From Caldimonas brevitalea (GTDB lineage: Bacteria > Pseudomonadota > Gammaproteobacteria > Burkholderiales > Burkholderiaceae_C): DNA of 64,000 bases. How positions within the stretch are numbered: position 1 is the stretch's first letter; every line of letters begins with the position of its first letter. The stretch is taken from positions 1,116,001-1,180,000 of the forward strand of contig NZ_CP011371.1 in assembly GCF_001017435.1 (NCBI RefSeq). Reading direction: 5' to 3'. The position numbers were made by a program, and so were the translations under genes. The notes under the pieces are model-generated. The model searched no databases, was not told where the DNA came from, and saw only the letters and a program-made list of their open reading frames with translations. Shown in pieces: positions 27,775-36,833 of this stretch.

Positions 27775-28776
27775 ATGGCGATGAACGGTGTGAAGGTCTG
27801 CGTCTATGGCGCGGGGGCGATCGGCGGCTTTATCGGTGCCCGGTTGGCCGCACGTGGCGCGGCGGTCAGTGCCATCGCGCGGGGCGCCAATGCCGAAGCC
27901 TTGCGACAGCATGGTTGGCGGTTGCAGACGGCCGCCGGCCTCGAGCAGGCGCCGGTGCAGGCGGTGGCCGAAGACGCGGCGCAACTCGGGCCGCAAGACC
28001 TGGTCGTGGTGGCCGTCAAAGGCCATGCCTTGGCGAGCGTGGCGCGCGGCATCGCCCCATTGCTCGCCGCACACACCGTGGTGCTGATGGCGATGAACGG
28101 CGTGCCCTGGTGGTTCTTCGACCACTTCGGCGGGCCTTGCGCCGGCGTGCGGCTGGAGGCTGTCGACCCGGGCGGCCACATCCGCGCGGCCCTGCCCACC
28201 GAACACGTGATCGGCTGCGTGGTGCACGCCACGTGCTCGATGCCGGCGCCCGGCCTGGTGCACCACGGCTTCGGGCAGCGGTTGATCGTCGGCGAGCCGG
28301 CCGGCGGCATCAGCGCACGGCTGGAGGCGCTGGCGGGCCTGCTGCGCAATGCCGGCTTCGAGGTCGAGGTGTCGAGCTGCATCCAGCAGGACATTTGGTA
28401 CAAGCTGTGGGGCAACATGACGATGAACCCCATCTCGGCCCTGACCGGTGCGACCTGCGACCTGATCCTCGGCGACGCGCTGGTGCGGCGCTACTGCCTC
28501 GAGATGATGGCCGAAGCGCGGCGTGTGGGGGAGCGCATCGGCTGCCGCATCGAGCAAAGCGGGGAAGACCGCCTTGCGGTGGCTGGCAAGCTGGGGGCCT
28601 TCAAGACCTCGATGCTGCAGGATGTGGAAGCCGGCCGCCCGATCGAACTCGACCCGCTGCTCACGGTGGTGCACGAGATCGCCGCCCGGCTCGGCGAGCC
28701 CACGCCGCAACTCGACGCCCTGCTCGGGCTGGTGCGCTTGCAGGCGCGTGTGCGAGGCTTGTACCCGCCCTCGTGA
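27775..28776 (+). CDS. panE: Ketopantoate reductase-family protein (PanE/ApbA)
   Basis: A 333-residue NADPH-dependent 2-oxoacid reductase; in the family it reduces 2-dehydropantoate for CoA synthesis. Seen: the Rossmann motif YGAGAIGGFIGARLA at residues 10-24, VVVAVKGHAL, the catalytic-lysine region WYKLWGNMTMNPISALTG near residue 205, and KTSMLQDVEAGRPIELDPL near residue 285. Distant paralogues act on other ketoacids, and length is slightly above typical PanE, so the substrate is probable, not certain. Confidence 0.82.
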   Translation: MAMNGVKVCVYGAGAIGGFIGARLAARGAAVSAIARGANAEALRQHGWRLQTAAGLEQAPVQAVAEDAAQLGPQDLVVVAVKGHALASVARGIAPLLAAHTVVLMAMNGVPWWFFDHFGGPCAGVRLEAVDPGGHIRAALPTEHVIGCVVHATCSMPAPGLVHHGFGQRLIVGEPAGGISARLEALAGLLRNAGFEVEVSSCIQQDIWYKLWGNMTMNPISALTGATCDLILGDALVRRYCLEMMAEARRVGERIGCRIEQSGEDRLAVAGKLGAFKTSMLQDVEAGRPIELDPLLTVVHEIAARLGEPTPQLDALLGLVRLQARVRGLYPPS

Positions 28777-28910
28777 AGAGGCGTGCCGCAGGTGCGCACC
28801 CGTTGCAACTGCCGCCCTTGTTTCCCCCACCGCACGCTCTGGAACACGGGTTGCTGCCCATCCAGCAAGAGGGTTCGCTGGGCAACGATCTGATGATGAA
28901 AGGACGTGCG

Positions 28911-29471
28911 ATGAACGAGCAAGGATGGACTTCCTCACAAGGGCGGGGCCAGCCGCAAACGGGTGGCATGCACGACGGCCGCCACGACCGCAGGATGGAC
29001 CAAGACGCCGAGCGCCAGCCGCAGAGCAGCTTCGGGCAAGGCGGCATGGAGGCCTCGTGGATGGCCACCTCGTCGCCACCGGGGGCCGGCCCCGGACCGA
29101 TGACCGACGAGGCGGGGGCAGTGGGCCACTATGGGCCCGGCTACAGCGACCCGCGCCGCCACTTCGGCGGTGGCTCCGTGACCGAGCAGCACCACGATCA
29201 TTACGACCCCGATTACCACCAGTGGCGCAACGAGCAGATGCGGTTGCTGGACGACGACTACCAGGCATGGCGCCGAGAGCGCGACCAGCGTCACTTCAGT
29301 GAGTTCGACGAGTGGCGCCGGGCCCGCCGCGCAGGCATGACCGGCGGCGACGCGGCCGGCGAGCGCCCCCGCCCCGAAGGTGCGATCGGCCCGCGGGGCG
29401 GCGGCGTTTCGATCACCGGCGAGGGCATGAGCCCGAGCCAGTCGGGCAGCGCCGACCTCAGCAGCAACTGA
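28911..29471 (+). CDS. Hydrophilic protein with a triple 15-residue W-R repeat
   Basis: A 186-residue protein with no recognised Pfam-type domain. The ATG at 28911 has AAAGGA 7 bp upstream; ATGs at 28893 and 28896 are in frame. Residues 1-95 are low-complexity, rich in Gly, Gln, Asp, His and Met. Residues 102-140 hold three copies of an aromatic-x-x-W-R unit with the tryptophans at 105, 120 and 135, exactly 15 apart: YHQWRNEQ, YQAWRRER, FDEWRRAR. The tail is Gly/Pro/Ser-rich. There is no signal peptide or membrane segment. Similar proteins occur in related beta-proteobacteria as uncharacterised genes. A strong hairpin follows the stop. Confidence 0.75.
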   Translation: MNEQGWTSSQGRGQPQTGGMHDGRHDRRMDQDAERQPQSSFGQGGMEASWMATSSPPGAGPGPMTDEAGAVGHYGPGYSDPRRHFGGGSVTEQHHDHYDPDYHQWRNEQMRLLDDDYQAWRRERDQRHFSEFDEWRRARRAGMTGGDAAGERPRPEGAIGPRGGGVSITGEGMSPSQSGSADLSSN

Positions 29472-29496
29472 GGCCTCGCCACCTTGCGCCCCGGCG

Positions 29497-29529
29497 TCCG
29501 AAGGGCCGGCCAGGCCCGCCCTTCGGACA
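29497..29529 (+). terminator. Strong hairpin after the W-R repeat gene
   Basis: An exact 11-bp stem, GTCCGAAGGGC and GCCCTTCGGAC, with an 11-base GC-rich loop, 26 bp after the stop. No T-run follows. It is likely a transcript end or 3' stabiliser. Confidence 0.55.
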
Positions 29530-29705
29530 ACGGGCCGCCGCAGGCGCATCGATCATGCGCCGTGCCCTGACCCTGGTCGCGGCGAGCGGCAGCGGGGTCT
29601 TCCAGGCCCTGCGTCCGTCGGCCGCGCCTCTCCCACATGTCCTTCACGGCGTCGCAGACCCGCTGATGCTTGCAGGCAGTAGCGCTTCCTGTTCAAATCG
29701 GTTTA

Positions 29706-29721
29706 TTGCAGGTTTTTGCAA
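29706..29721. promoter_or_regulatory. Small dyad upstream of the MFS-deoR pair
   Basis: TTGCA (29706-29710), GGTTTT, TGCAA (29717-29721) in an AT-rich patch ending 18 bp before the preferred MFS start. It is a plausible operator for the DeoR regulator encoded downstream. Confidence 0.35.
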
Positions 29722-29738
29722 GATTATGCGGGGTTGTT

Positions 29739-30944
29739 ATGTCGACCGGTCCGTTGGAATGTCAGCGCGATGCGGCTTTGTGCGTCCACACGCAACGGCA
29801 GGTGTTGTGGAGCCAGGCGCAGTTCCTGGCCTTGGGCCTGCTGATGGGCTGCTGGGCGTGCAGCCTGCCGGCGCTCAAGCAGCGCTTCGGCTATGACGCG
29901 CAGCAGCTGAGCCTGGTGCTGTTGTCGCTCGCCGCCGGTTCGGTGCTCGCCTTTCTGGGCTGCGCGCGCGTCTTGCAAGCGGTCGGCACGGCCGTGTTCA
30001 CCCGCACCACGGGCGTCCTGGCCGCCTATGCCCTGGTGGGCACGCAACTGGTGAGCGAGTCGGAGTCGTTGGCGCTGGTGGCCTTCGTGTTCGGCTGGGC
30101 CAGCGCCGGCTTCGACGTCGCGATCAATGCCACCGCGGTGGCCATCGAGCGCAAGGCCGGCCGCGCGGTGATGTCGAAGTTGCACGCGATGTTCAGCAGC
30201 GGCGGTGTGGTTGCGGCCGGCGTCGCGGCGCCGCTGCTGCAGCAGCACCTGGACCCGCTCTGGCTGGCTGTGCCCGCCGCGCTGTTGCTGTCTGCGTTGG
30301 CGCTCGCCGGGCCCGCGGATGCCGCTGGCGACCCGGTGCCAGCCCCCGCTCTCGGTGCCGTGGCCGGCACCGACACGCGTGTCCCTCGCAGCCGTCTGGT
30401 CTGGCGCCTCGGCGCCGCGGCGCTGCTGTGTCTGCTGTGCGAAGGCACGATGTACGACTGGTCGGCGGTCTACATGACACACGTCTTTGCGGCCTCGCCC
30501 GCGCTGGCGGTGGCGGGCTTCGGGCTGTTTTCGGCAGCGATGGCGTTCGGGCGTTTCACGGGCGACACGCTGCGCGACCGTCGCGGTGGTGCCGCCGTCC
30601 TGGGGCCAGGCTGTTGGCTCGCCGCCGCCGGCGCCGGCCTGGCCGTGCTCGCGCCGCATGGGGGCTGGGCGCTGCTCGGTTTCGTGCTGGTGGGCCTGGG
30701 CCTCTCCAATGTCATTCCCATCGTGTTCGCGATGGCGGGGCGCGCCGGGCCGGGCACGGCGGAGGGGGCGATTGCCTTCGTCTCCGGCATCGGGTTTGTC
30801 GGTTTTCTGGTGGGCCCGCCGCTGGTGGGCCTGTGGGCCAGCGTGTTCTCGTTCGACACGGCGCTGCTGATCGTGCTGGCCGCCTGCGTCGGGGTCGCAG
30901 GGCTGGTGGCGCCGGCGCGCGCGCACCGCGGAGCCGGGCGATGA
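29739..30944 (+). CDS. Major facilitator superfamily transporter
   Basis: About 401 residues from the ATG at 29739 (GGGG upstream); an ATG at 29670 is in frame but would overlap the putative operator. Twelve hydrophobic segments are expected. Seen: LKQRFGYDAQQLSLVLL, a motif-like GRFTGDTLRDRRGG between helices 8 and 9, and FAMAGRAGPGTAEGAIAFVSG. It resembles the YbjJ/fucose-permease-like branch. Its stop overlaps the DeoR start (ATGA), so the pair is coupled; a sugar or sugar-like substrate is suggested by the regulator only. Confidence 0.85.
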   Translation: MSTGPLECQRDAALCVHTQRQVLWSQAQFLALGLLMGCWACSLPALKQRFGYDAQQLSLVLLSLAAGSVLAFLGCARVLQAVGTAVFTRTTGVLAAYALVGTQLVSESESLALVAFVFGWASAGFDVAINATAVAIERKAGRAVMSKLHAMFSSGGVVAAGVAAPLLQQHLDPLWLAVPAALLLSALALAGPADAAGDPVPAPALGAVAGTDTRVPRSRLVWRLGAAALLCLLCEGTMYDWSAVYMTHVFAASPALAVAGFGLFSAAMAFGRFTGDTLRDRRGGAAVLGPGCWLAAAGAGLAVLAPHGGWALLGFVLVGLGLSNVIPIVFAMAGRAGPGTAEGAIAFVSGIGFVGFLVGPPLVGLWASVFSFDTALLIVLAACVGVAGLVAPARAHRGAGR

Positions 30945-31735
30945 GCGGCCACGCGCGGGAGGAGTGGCTGGCCGACGAGCGGCGCGGCCGCATCCGTGAG
31001 CTGCTGGCCTTGCAGGGCAAGGTGCGGGCGCAGCACCTGGTTCAGCTGTTCGGCGTGTCGGAGGACACCATCCGCCGCGACCTCACCGACATGGCCGAGC
31101 AGGGCTTGCTGCGGCGGGTGCATGGCGGCGCGCTGCCGCTGACGGCGGCCAGCGTGGGGGGCAGCTGGCAGGAGCGGGTCGGACGCGACGCCGCAGAGAA
31201 GCAGGCGCTGGTGGCGGCGGTGCTGCGCGAGTTGCGCGGCGGCGAACGCATCTTTCTCGACAGCGGCACCACCAACGCCCTGTTGGCGCGACAGCTGCCA
31301 CGCGCGCTGCCGTTCACCGTGGTCACCACCAGCCCCGAGGCGGCCCTGGCCTTGTGCGACCACGAACGCTGCGACGTCATCGTGCCCGGAGGTCGGTTGC
31401 ACCGGCGCACCGCGTCGTTCTGCGGTGCCGAGGCGGTGCGGATGGTCGAAGCGATGTATGCCGATGTGTGCCTGTTGGGCGTGTGCGCCGTGAGCGCCGA
31501 TGGGGGCCTGACGTGCGAGGAGTTCGACGAGATGGCCGTCAAACAGGCCATGTTGCGGCGTGCCGAGCGCCGCCTCGCGCTTGTGAGCACCGGCAAGCTG
31601 GGGGCGCGGTTGCCGTGGCAGGTGGCGGATGTCGGTGTCATCACCCGGCTGTTCACCACCGCGGACGAAACCGAGCCGGCGCTGCAGGCGATCGGCCGCC
31701 TCGGCGTGCCGGTCAGCTGCGTCGAGATGGGCTGA
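30941..31735 (+). CDS. DeoR-family transcriptional regulator
   Basis: A 264-residue regulator. The ATG at 30941 overlaps the MFS stop. Seen: an N-terminal DeoR helix-turn-helix (RRGRIRELLALQGKVRAQHL, FGVSEDTIRRDLTDMAEQG, RRVHGGALP) and a C-terminal phosphosugar-isomerase-like sensor with FLDSGTTNALLAR, IVPGGRLHRRTASFCG and EFDEMAVKQAML. It usually senses a phosphorylated sugar. The stop codon falls in the first unit of a 12-bp tandem repeat, giving the terminal Met-Gly. Confidence 0.9.
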   Translation: MSGHAREEWLADERRGRIRELLALQGKVRAQHLVQLFGVSEDTIRRDLTDMAEQGLLRRVHGGALPLTAASVGGSWQERVGRDAAEKQALVAAVLRELRGGERIFLDSGTTNALLARQLPRALPFTVVTTSPEAALALCDHERCDVIVPGGRLHRRTASFCGAEAVRMVEAMYADVCLLGVCAVSADGGLTCEEFDEMAVKQAMLRRAERRLALVSTGKLGARLPWQVADVGVITRLFTTADETEPALQAIGRLGVPVSCVEMG

Positions 31736-31774
31736 CAGATGGGCTGACAGATGGGCTGACAGATGGGCTGACAG
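31725..31774. repeat. Four tandem copies of a 12-bp unit spanning the deoR stop codon
   Basis: AGATGGGCTGAC repeated four times without mismatch, followed by AG. The first copy encodes the last residues and stop of the DeoR regulator. Because 12 is a multiple of 3, every copy carries an in-frame ATG-GGC-TGA. It fills most of the gap to the convergent kinase gene. Confidence 0.9.
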
Positions 31775-31803
31775 CGGGCCGCCCACCCGGCGGCAGGGGG
31801 CCG

Positions 31804-34800
31804 TCAGTCGTCGGTGCGGCCGCCGGTCAGCAGGTGTCGCAGCTTGGTCAGCAGCACGTTGACGGTGACCGGCTTGCCGAGATGGGCGTCGAAGCCGGCC
31901 CGCAAGGCGCGGTTGACGTCGGCCGGGCGACCGAAACCACTCACCGCGATGATGCAGCTGCCGCCGTAGCGCGCCGACGCACGCAGCCGCTGCACCAGCT
32001 GGTAGCCGTCCATGTCGGGCATCGCGATGTCGGAGACGATCGCGTCGAAGTGCTCGCGCTCGCAGAGGTCGAGCGCTTCGGCCGCGCTGCCGGCCGTGTG
32101 TACCCTCAGCCCCTCCAGTGTCAGCAACTGCCGCAGCGCCTGGGCGGCCGCGCGTTCGTCGTCCACCAGCAGCACCTGCAAGCCGTGTAGCTGGTGCGCC
32201 GCGTCGCTGGCGGTGGCGGCCGTGACGGCGCGGTCGTCGTCGTGCAGTGGGAAGTGCACGACAAATCGGGCGCCTTTACCGGGGCCTTCAGAGTGAGCGG
32301 CGACGCTGCCGCCATGCAGGCCGACCAGGTGCTTGACCAGGGCGAGGCCGATGCCCAGCCCGCCTTCGCGCCGTATGCTGCGCGATTCAGCCTGCTGGAA
32401 CATGTCGAACACCTTGGGCAGGAACTCGGCCTCGATGCCCTTGCCGGTGTCGGTCACCTCCAGCTTGGCCTGACCTTCTTCGGTCTCGAGGCGCAGTGTG
32501 ACCGTGCCGCCGCGCGGCGTGAACTTGATGGCATTGCTGGCCAGATTCCAGACCACTTGCTCGACCCGCACCGGGTCGGCATGCAGCACCACCGGCTCGT
32601 CGGGCAACTCGAGTCGCAGGTCGAGCTTCTTGCGTGCGGCATCGGCTTCCACCGCCTTGCCGATACGCCGCACGATGGCGACGCAATCGACCCGGCTCAG
32701 CCGAAGGGTGAGCTTGCCGGTGTTCAAACGCGACAGGTCGAGCAGGTCGTCGATGATCTGCGCCTGGCTCAGCACGGTGCGATGGATGGTCTCGGCGGCC
32801 TGCACCACGCTGGGCACGGCCCGGGCCTCCGGCAGCCGCGTCAGCAGCTCGGCATTCATCTGGATCAGGTTCAGCGGGTTCTTCAGCTCGTGCGACATGA
32901 TGGCCAGGAACTCGTCCTTCGACTCGCTCTCGGCCTGGGCGCGGGCGCGGCCCTCGCTCTCGTTGCGCAGCTGCGTGGCGTGCCGGCTCTCCTGGCGCTT
33001 GGTGCCGGTCGTGTCGCGCGCGATCTTGCCGTAGCCCCGCAGGATGCCGTCGGTGTACAGCGGGCTGGTGATGCCGCTGCAGAAGACGCGGGTACCGTCG
33101 CGGCGCAAATGCCAGCGGTCGTCCTCGGCGCGGCCGTCGTCCCGGGCGCGCTGCATCTCGTCGTGGAGCATTTCTTCCTGGCGCTCCTCGGGGATGTAGA
33201 GAAAGCCCGCCTTGCGCCCGAGGACCTGGGTATCGGTGTAGCCGAAGATGCGCTCCGCGCCGGCATTCCAGGTCATGACCTTGCCTTCGAGGTCGAGCGT
33301 GATGATGGCGTAGTCCTTGGTGCTCTCGGTGAGCAAACGGATGCGCTCTTCGGCGAGGCGGCGTGTGGTGATGTCGATGAAGGTCAGCACCGCACCGTCG
33401 ATGCGATCTTCTATCGTCCGGTAGGGCAGGACGCGGGCCAGGTACCACTTGCCCTCGTCGCTCGACACTTCACGCTCGATCAGCCGCAACGACTGGAAGG
33501 CTTCGGCGGCATCGTCGGCCAGGGTTTCGTAGCGCAAGCGGTGGCGGATGTCGAGCAGCGAGCGGCCGACGTCGGCCGGGATCAGGCTGAAGATCTCGGA
33601 GGCCCGCGGCGTGAAGCGCTTGATCAGCATGGCCCGGTCGATGAAGACGGTGGCGATGTCGGTGGAGCTGATCAGGTTCTGCAGGTCGTCGTTGATCTTG
33701 CTGGTTTCCTCGACCTTGGTCTTGAGCTCGAGGTTGACCGTCGTCAGCTCTTCGTTGATCGACTGCAGCTCTTCCTTGCTGGTTTCGAGTTCCTCGGTGG
33801 TGGAGCGTAGCTCCTCGTTGATGGCCTGCAACTCCTCGTTCGACGCCTTCAACTCTTCGGTGGAGGTCTCCGATTGCTCGATGGTGTTCTGCAGCTGCTG
33901 CTTGGTGTGCTTCAGCTCCTCTTCGAGCTGTACCACCAGCGGGTCGCGGCCGTCTCCTTCGGGCCGCGGCTCGGTCCCCATCGTGTCTTCGACCTCGGCG
34001 AACAACACCAGCACCAGCTGCACGGCGAAGTCGGGCTCGTGCACCGGCCGCACCGTCATGTTGACGTAGCGGTGCTTGTCGTCTTGGTCGATCTTGACGC
34101 GTCGGGCTTCGACGCTCTTGCCCGATTGCAGTGCCTGGTACAGGGCCGTGCGCAATTCGAGTCGGAGTTCGGGGCGCACCAGCGTCAGCAGCTGGTGCGA
34201 TGGCGCCCCGCCGGTGTGCCGCAGAAAACGCCCGGCTTGTTCGGACAGGTGCACGATGTTGCCCTCGGCGTCGATCAACACGCTGGGCGGCGCGTGCTGT
34301 TCCGCGAGCCGTTGGTGCACCTCGGCGTAGCTGACTTTGCGCTTTTCGGCCGTGCCGCCGTGGCTGGTCAGCGGCTTGGCTTCGAAGGCGGTGAGGGGCA
34401 GGCTGCTGCTGTAGTGCGAGGTGTGGGGGACAGCGAGGGCACGGTAGATGCGGTTCTTCTTGTCCACGGGCGTGAACAGTTGCGGCGCTGCGTCCGCCGA
34501 TTCAGAACTGCCGAGAAACAAAAAACCGCCGGGACGCAGGGCGAAATGAAACATCTCCAGGATCTGCGGATGCGTCTCGCGGTCCAGGTAGATCAGCAGG
34601 TTGCGGCAGCTGATGAAATCGAGCTTGGAGAACGGCGGGTCGCGCAAGATGTTGTGCACCGCGAACAACACCTTCTCGCGGACCTCCTTGCGGATGCGGT
34701 ACTGGTTGCCTTCCTTGAGGAAGAACTGCCGCAACCGGGTCGGCGACACATCGGTGGCGATGGCGTCGGAATAGGCGGCCGCGCGGGCCACCGCGATGGC

Positions 34801-35925
34801 GTTTTCGTCGATGTCGGTGGCGAACAGCTGGATGTCGGGCGCGTTGGCGATCGCCGTAGCCTGCTCGTACATCAGCATCGCGAGCGAATAGGCTTCTTCG
34901 CCGGTCGAGCATCCGGCCACCCACGCCCGTATCGGCGAGGACGGGGTGCGCGCCGAGAACAGCGCCGGCAGCACCTCGCGTTCGATCGAGTCGAAGGCGT
35001 CGCGGTCGCGGAAGAAGTTGGTGACGCCGATCAGCAGGTCTTTGAGCAGCGCCCGCGCCTCGTCCGGCTGGCTCTGCAGATAGCCGCGGTAGGCGGGCAG
35101 GTCTGGCAGGGCATTCACCTGCAGCCGCCGCTCGAGGCGGCGCAGCAAGGTCGCGCGCTTGTAGTGGCGGAAATCGTGACCGGTGCGTGACCGCACCATC
35201 AACATCACGTCCCGCAGTGCCGCTTCGGCCTCTTTCAGTGCGTCGAGCGTGGCTGGGGGTTGCACCCGGATCTCGTCCTGCTCGGTGACGGGCAGGCGGA
35301 TGTTGCGCGCATTGCGCCAGATGTCGAGCAGCTTGGCGGGGAGTTCGGCCACCGGCAACACCCAATCCACCGCGCCGGTGGCGATCGCCGAGCGGGGCAT
35401 GCCGTCGAACTCGGCCTCTTCGGGCTGCTGCGCGAGAGTCACGCCGCCTTGCTCCTTCAAGCGCGCCACGCCGCCCGCGCCATCCGAGCCGCTGCCGGAC
35501 AGCACGACGCCAAAGGAGCGATCGCCGTGTGCGGCTGCCAGGCTGCGGAAGAACAGGTCGATCGAGATCTGGCGCCCGCGCGGCCGTTGGAGGTCGGTGA
35601 CGCGCAGGTAGCTGCCGTTCATCGCCAGCTGTTTGCTGGGCGGGATGACGTACACATGGTTGCGCTCGATGCTGCGGGGCTCCTCGACGCACACCACGGT
35701 CATCTGCGTGACCTGGCGCAGCACCTCCTGGAGGTGGCTCTCGTGGTCCGGCGACAGGTGCAAGATGACGACGAAGGCCATCCCCGCGTCCGAGGGCATG
35801 TGTTCGAAGAATTGCCGCAGCGCCGTCAGGCCGCCGGCGGAGGCGCCGAGGCCGACAACCGGGAAGTCGATGGGACTGCGGGTCGGCTCCGACGGTTCGC
35901 GTTCACGCTGGGATGCAAGATTCAT
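31804..35925 (-). CDS. Hybrid CheB-CheR-PAS histidine kinase with C-terminal receiver
   Basis: About 1373 residues from the ATG at 35925; a TTG at 35970 is the only upstream option. Domains in order: CheB-like methylesterase (GLGASAGG, HLSPDHES, GSGSDGAGG: Ser-His-Asp intact; about 20-200), CheR methyltransferase (VAGCSTGEEAYSLAML; about 215-475), a long coiled coil of NEELQ/TEELE-type repeats (about 665-745), PAS (about 760-840), second PAS (about 865-970), DHp with phospho-His in FLAIMSHELKNPL (about 1010), HATPase (NLASNAIKF, DTGKGI, GLGIGLAL) and a receiver (LLVDDE, SDIAMPDMDGY; about 1248-1370). No CheA, CheW or receptor gene is near, so it is not part of a classical chemotaxis cluster. 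It probably integrates sensing with protein methylation-type regulation. Confidence 0.93.
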   Translation of the reverse strand: MNLASQREREPSEPTRSPIDFPVVGLGASAGGLTALRQFFEHMPSDAGMAFVVILHLSPDHESHLQEVLRQVTQMTVVCVEEPRSIERNHVYVIPPSKQLAMNGSYLRVTDLQRPRGRQISIDLFFRSLAAAHGDRSFGVVLSGSGSDGAGGVARLKEQGGVTLAQQPEEAEFDGMPRSAIATGAVDWVLPVAELPAKLLDIWRNARNIRLPVTEQDEIRVQPPATLDALKEAEAALRDVMLMVRSRTGHDFRHYKRATLLRRLERRLQVNALPDLPAYRGYLQSQPDEARALLKDLLIGVTNFFRDRDAFDSIEREVLPALFSARTPSSPIRAWVAGCSTGEEAYSLAMLMYEQATAIANAPDIQLFATDIDENAIAVARAAAYSDAIATDVSPTRLRQFFLKEGNQYRIRKEVREKVLFAVHNILRDPPFSKLDFISCRNLLIYLDRETHPQILEMFHFALRPGGFLFLGSSESADAAPQLFTPVDKKNRIYRALAVPHTSHYSSSLPLTAFEAKPLTSHGGTAEKRKVSYAEVHQRLAEQHAPPSVLIDAEGNIVHLSEQAGRFLRHTGGAPSHQLLTLVRPELRLELRTALYQALQSGKSVEARRVKIDQDDKHRYVNMTVRPVHEPDFAVQLVLVLFAEVEDTMGTEPRPEGDGRDPLVVQLEEELKHTKQQLQNTIEQSETSTEELKASNEELQAINEELRSTTEELETSKEELQSINEELTTVNLELKTKVEETSKINDDLQNLISSTDIATVFIDRAMLIKRFTPRASEIFSLIPADVGRSLLDIRHRLRYETLADDAAEAFQSLRLIEREVSSDEGKWYLARVLPYRTIEDRIDGAVLTFIDITTRRLAEERIRLLTESTKDYAIITLDLEGKVMTWNAGAERIFGYTDTQVLGRKAGFLYIPEERQEEMLHDEMQRARDDGRAEDDRWHLRRDGTRVFCSGITSPLYTDGILRGYGKIARDTTGTKRQESRHATQLRNESEGRARAQAESESKDEFLAIMSHELKNPLNLIQMNAELLTRLPEARAVPSVVQAAETIHRTVLSQAQIIDDLLDLSRLNTGKLTLRLSRVDCVAIVRRIGKAVEADAARKKLDLRLELPDEPVVLHADPVRVEQVVWNLASNAIKFTPRGGTVTLRLETEEGQAKLEVTDTGKGIEAEFLPKVFDMFQQAESRSIRREGGLGIGLALVKHLVGLHGGSVAAHSEGPGKGARFVVHFPLHDDDRAVTAATASDAAHQLHGLQVLLVDDERAAAQALRQLLTLEGLRVHTAGSAAEALDLCEREHFDAIVSDIAMPDMDGYQLVQRLRASARYGGSCIIAVSGFGRPADVNRALRAGFDAHLGKPVTVNVLLTKLRHLLTGGRTDD

Positions 35926-36296
35926 GTGGCGTCTGGGAGGCTCCGGGCCGCCCTCGCCGTCGTCCCGCAAGGTCGAGCGGGCACGCTGAGCGAGTTGGGC
36001 ACGGAACGTGGTGGGGCGCGGTATATGGACGAAGCTCCTGTCGCCTTTGCACGGCCCCCCCGCTGCGCGCGGCTGTTATTTTCGATGGCTTCAAAGTAGT
36101 TCGCAGTGTAAGGCGGCCGACGACGGGTGGCGACCTCGGCGCCGCAGCTTGTTCTCACGCGGCCGACAGGGCCTTGCGCACGCCTGCCCGCAGAGGCAGG
36201 ATGGGGGAACAGCAGCACAGGCCATCGGGGCTCGGCTGCGAAGAATCACAACACAGCGTGTGCTGCCGGCCTGCAGCCCCGTTGTGTGGAGGCAAG

Positions 36297-36761
36297 ATGC
36301 GTATCTTGGTGGTCGACGATTGCGAAGAAGGCGCCGCGATGCTCGCGACGCTGCTGGGGCTGTTTGCCCATCAGGTCGAGACGGCGGGCGACGCCGAAGC
36401 GGCGTTGCGCGTGGCGGCCGACTTCGACCCCGATTGTGTGGTGCTCGACCTGGCCTTGCCCGGGCTCAGCGGTCTCGACCTGGCGCGGCAGCTGCGCACC
36501 GAGGGGGCGCCCGGGCGGCCGGTGCTCATCGCGCTGTCGGGGTGGTCGAGCCCGGAAGACGTGGCCGCATCGGCGGCGGCTGGCTGCCACCACCATCTTG
36601 CCAAGCCGCTGGATTTCGAGCTGTTGTGCGAGCTGCTGCGGCGGGCCGACCCGCTCGGCGCCGATGCGCCGGCGGCGCGGCCCATCGCTGCAGTGGCGCA
36701 GGGCGGGGCGCCCCCTTCCGCGCCCCGACGCGCCTTCCGTGCGCCGCCCGCGCGGCATTGA
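36297..36761 (+). CDS. Single-domain response regulator with proline/alanine-rich tail
   Basis: A 154-residue receiver. The ATG at 36297 follows GTGGAGG. Seen: acidic pair Asp7-Asp8 (VVDDCEE), phospho-acceptor Asp51 in VVLDLALPG, Ser/Thr switch in LIALSGW and Lys103 in LAKPLD. After about residue 120 there is only a low-complexity Ala/Pro/Arg tail and no output domain. It is divergent from the hybrid kinase gene (about 370 bp apart) and is probably a phosphorelay partner of it. Confidence 0.88.
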   Translation: MRILVVDDCEEGAAMLATLLGLFAHQVETAGDAEAALRVAADFDPDCVVLDLALPGLSGLDLARQLRTEGAPGRPVLIALSGWSSPEDVAASAAAGCHHHLAKPLDFELLCELLRRADPLGADAPAARPIAAVAQGGAPPSAPRRAFRAPPARH

Positions 36762-36788
36762 GCGCCGGTACAGCGGCGTGTCTTTCCA

Positions 36789-36816
36789 GCGGGCAGATGC
36801 CAGAGCCCCTGCCCGC
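36789..36816. terminator. Hairpin between convergent response-regulator and esterase genes
   Basis: An 8-bp perfect stem, GCGGGCAG (36789-36796) and CTGCCCGC (36809-36816), with a 12-base loop, between two converging stops. It may end both transcripts; there is no clear T-run. Confidence 0.4.
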
Positions 36817-36833
36817 CGTGGCTGTCGACCGCG

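Noticed and set aside
31725..31774. Tandem repeats as a CRISPR-like array
   Set aside because: Units are contiguous with no spacers, and there are no cas genes nearby.
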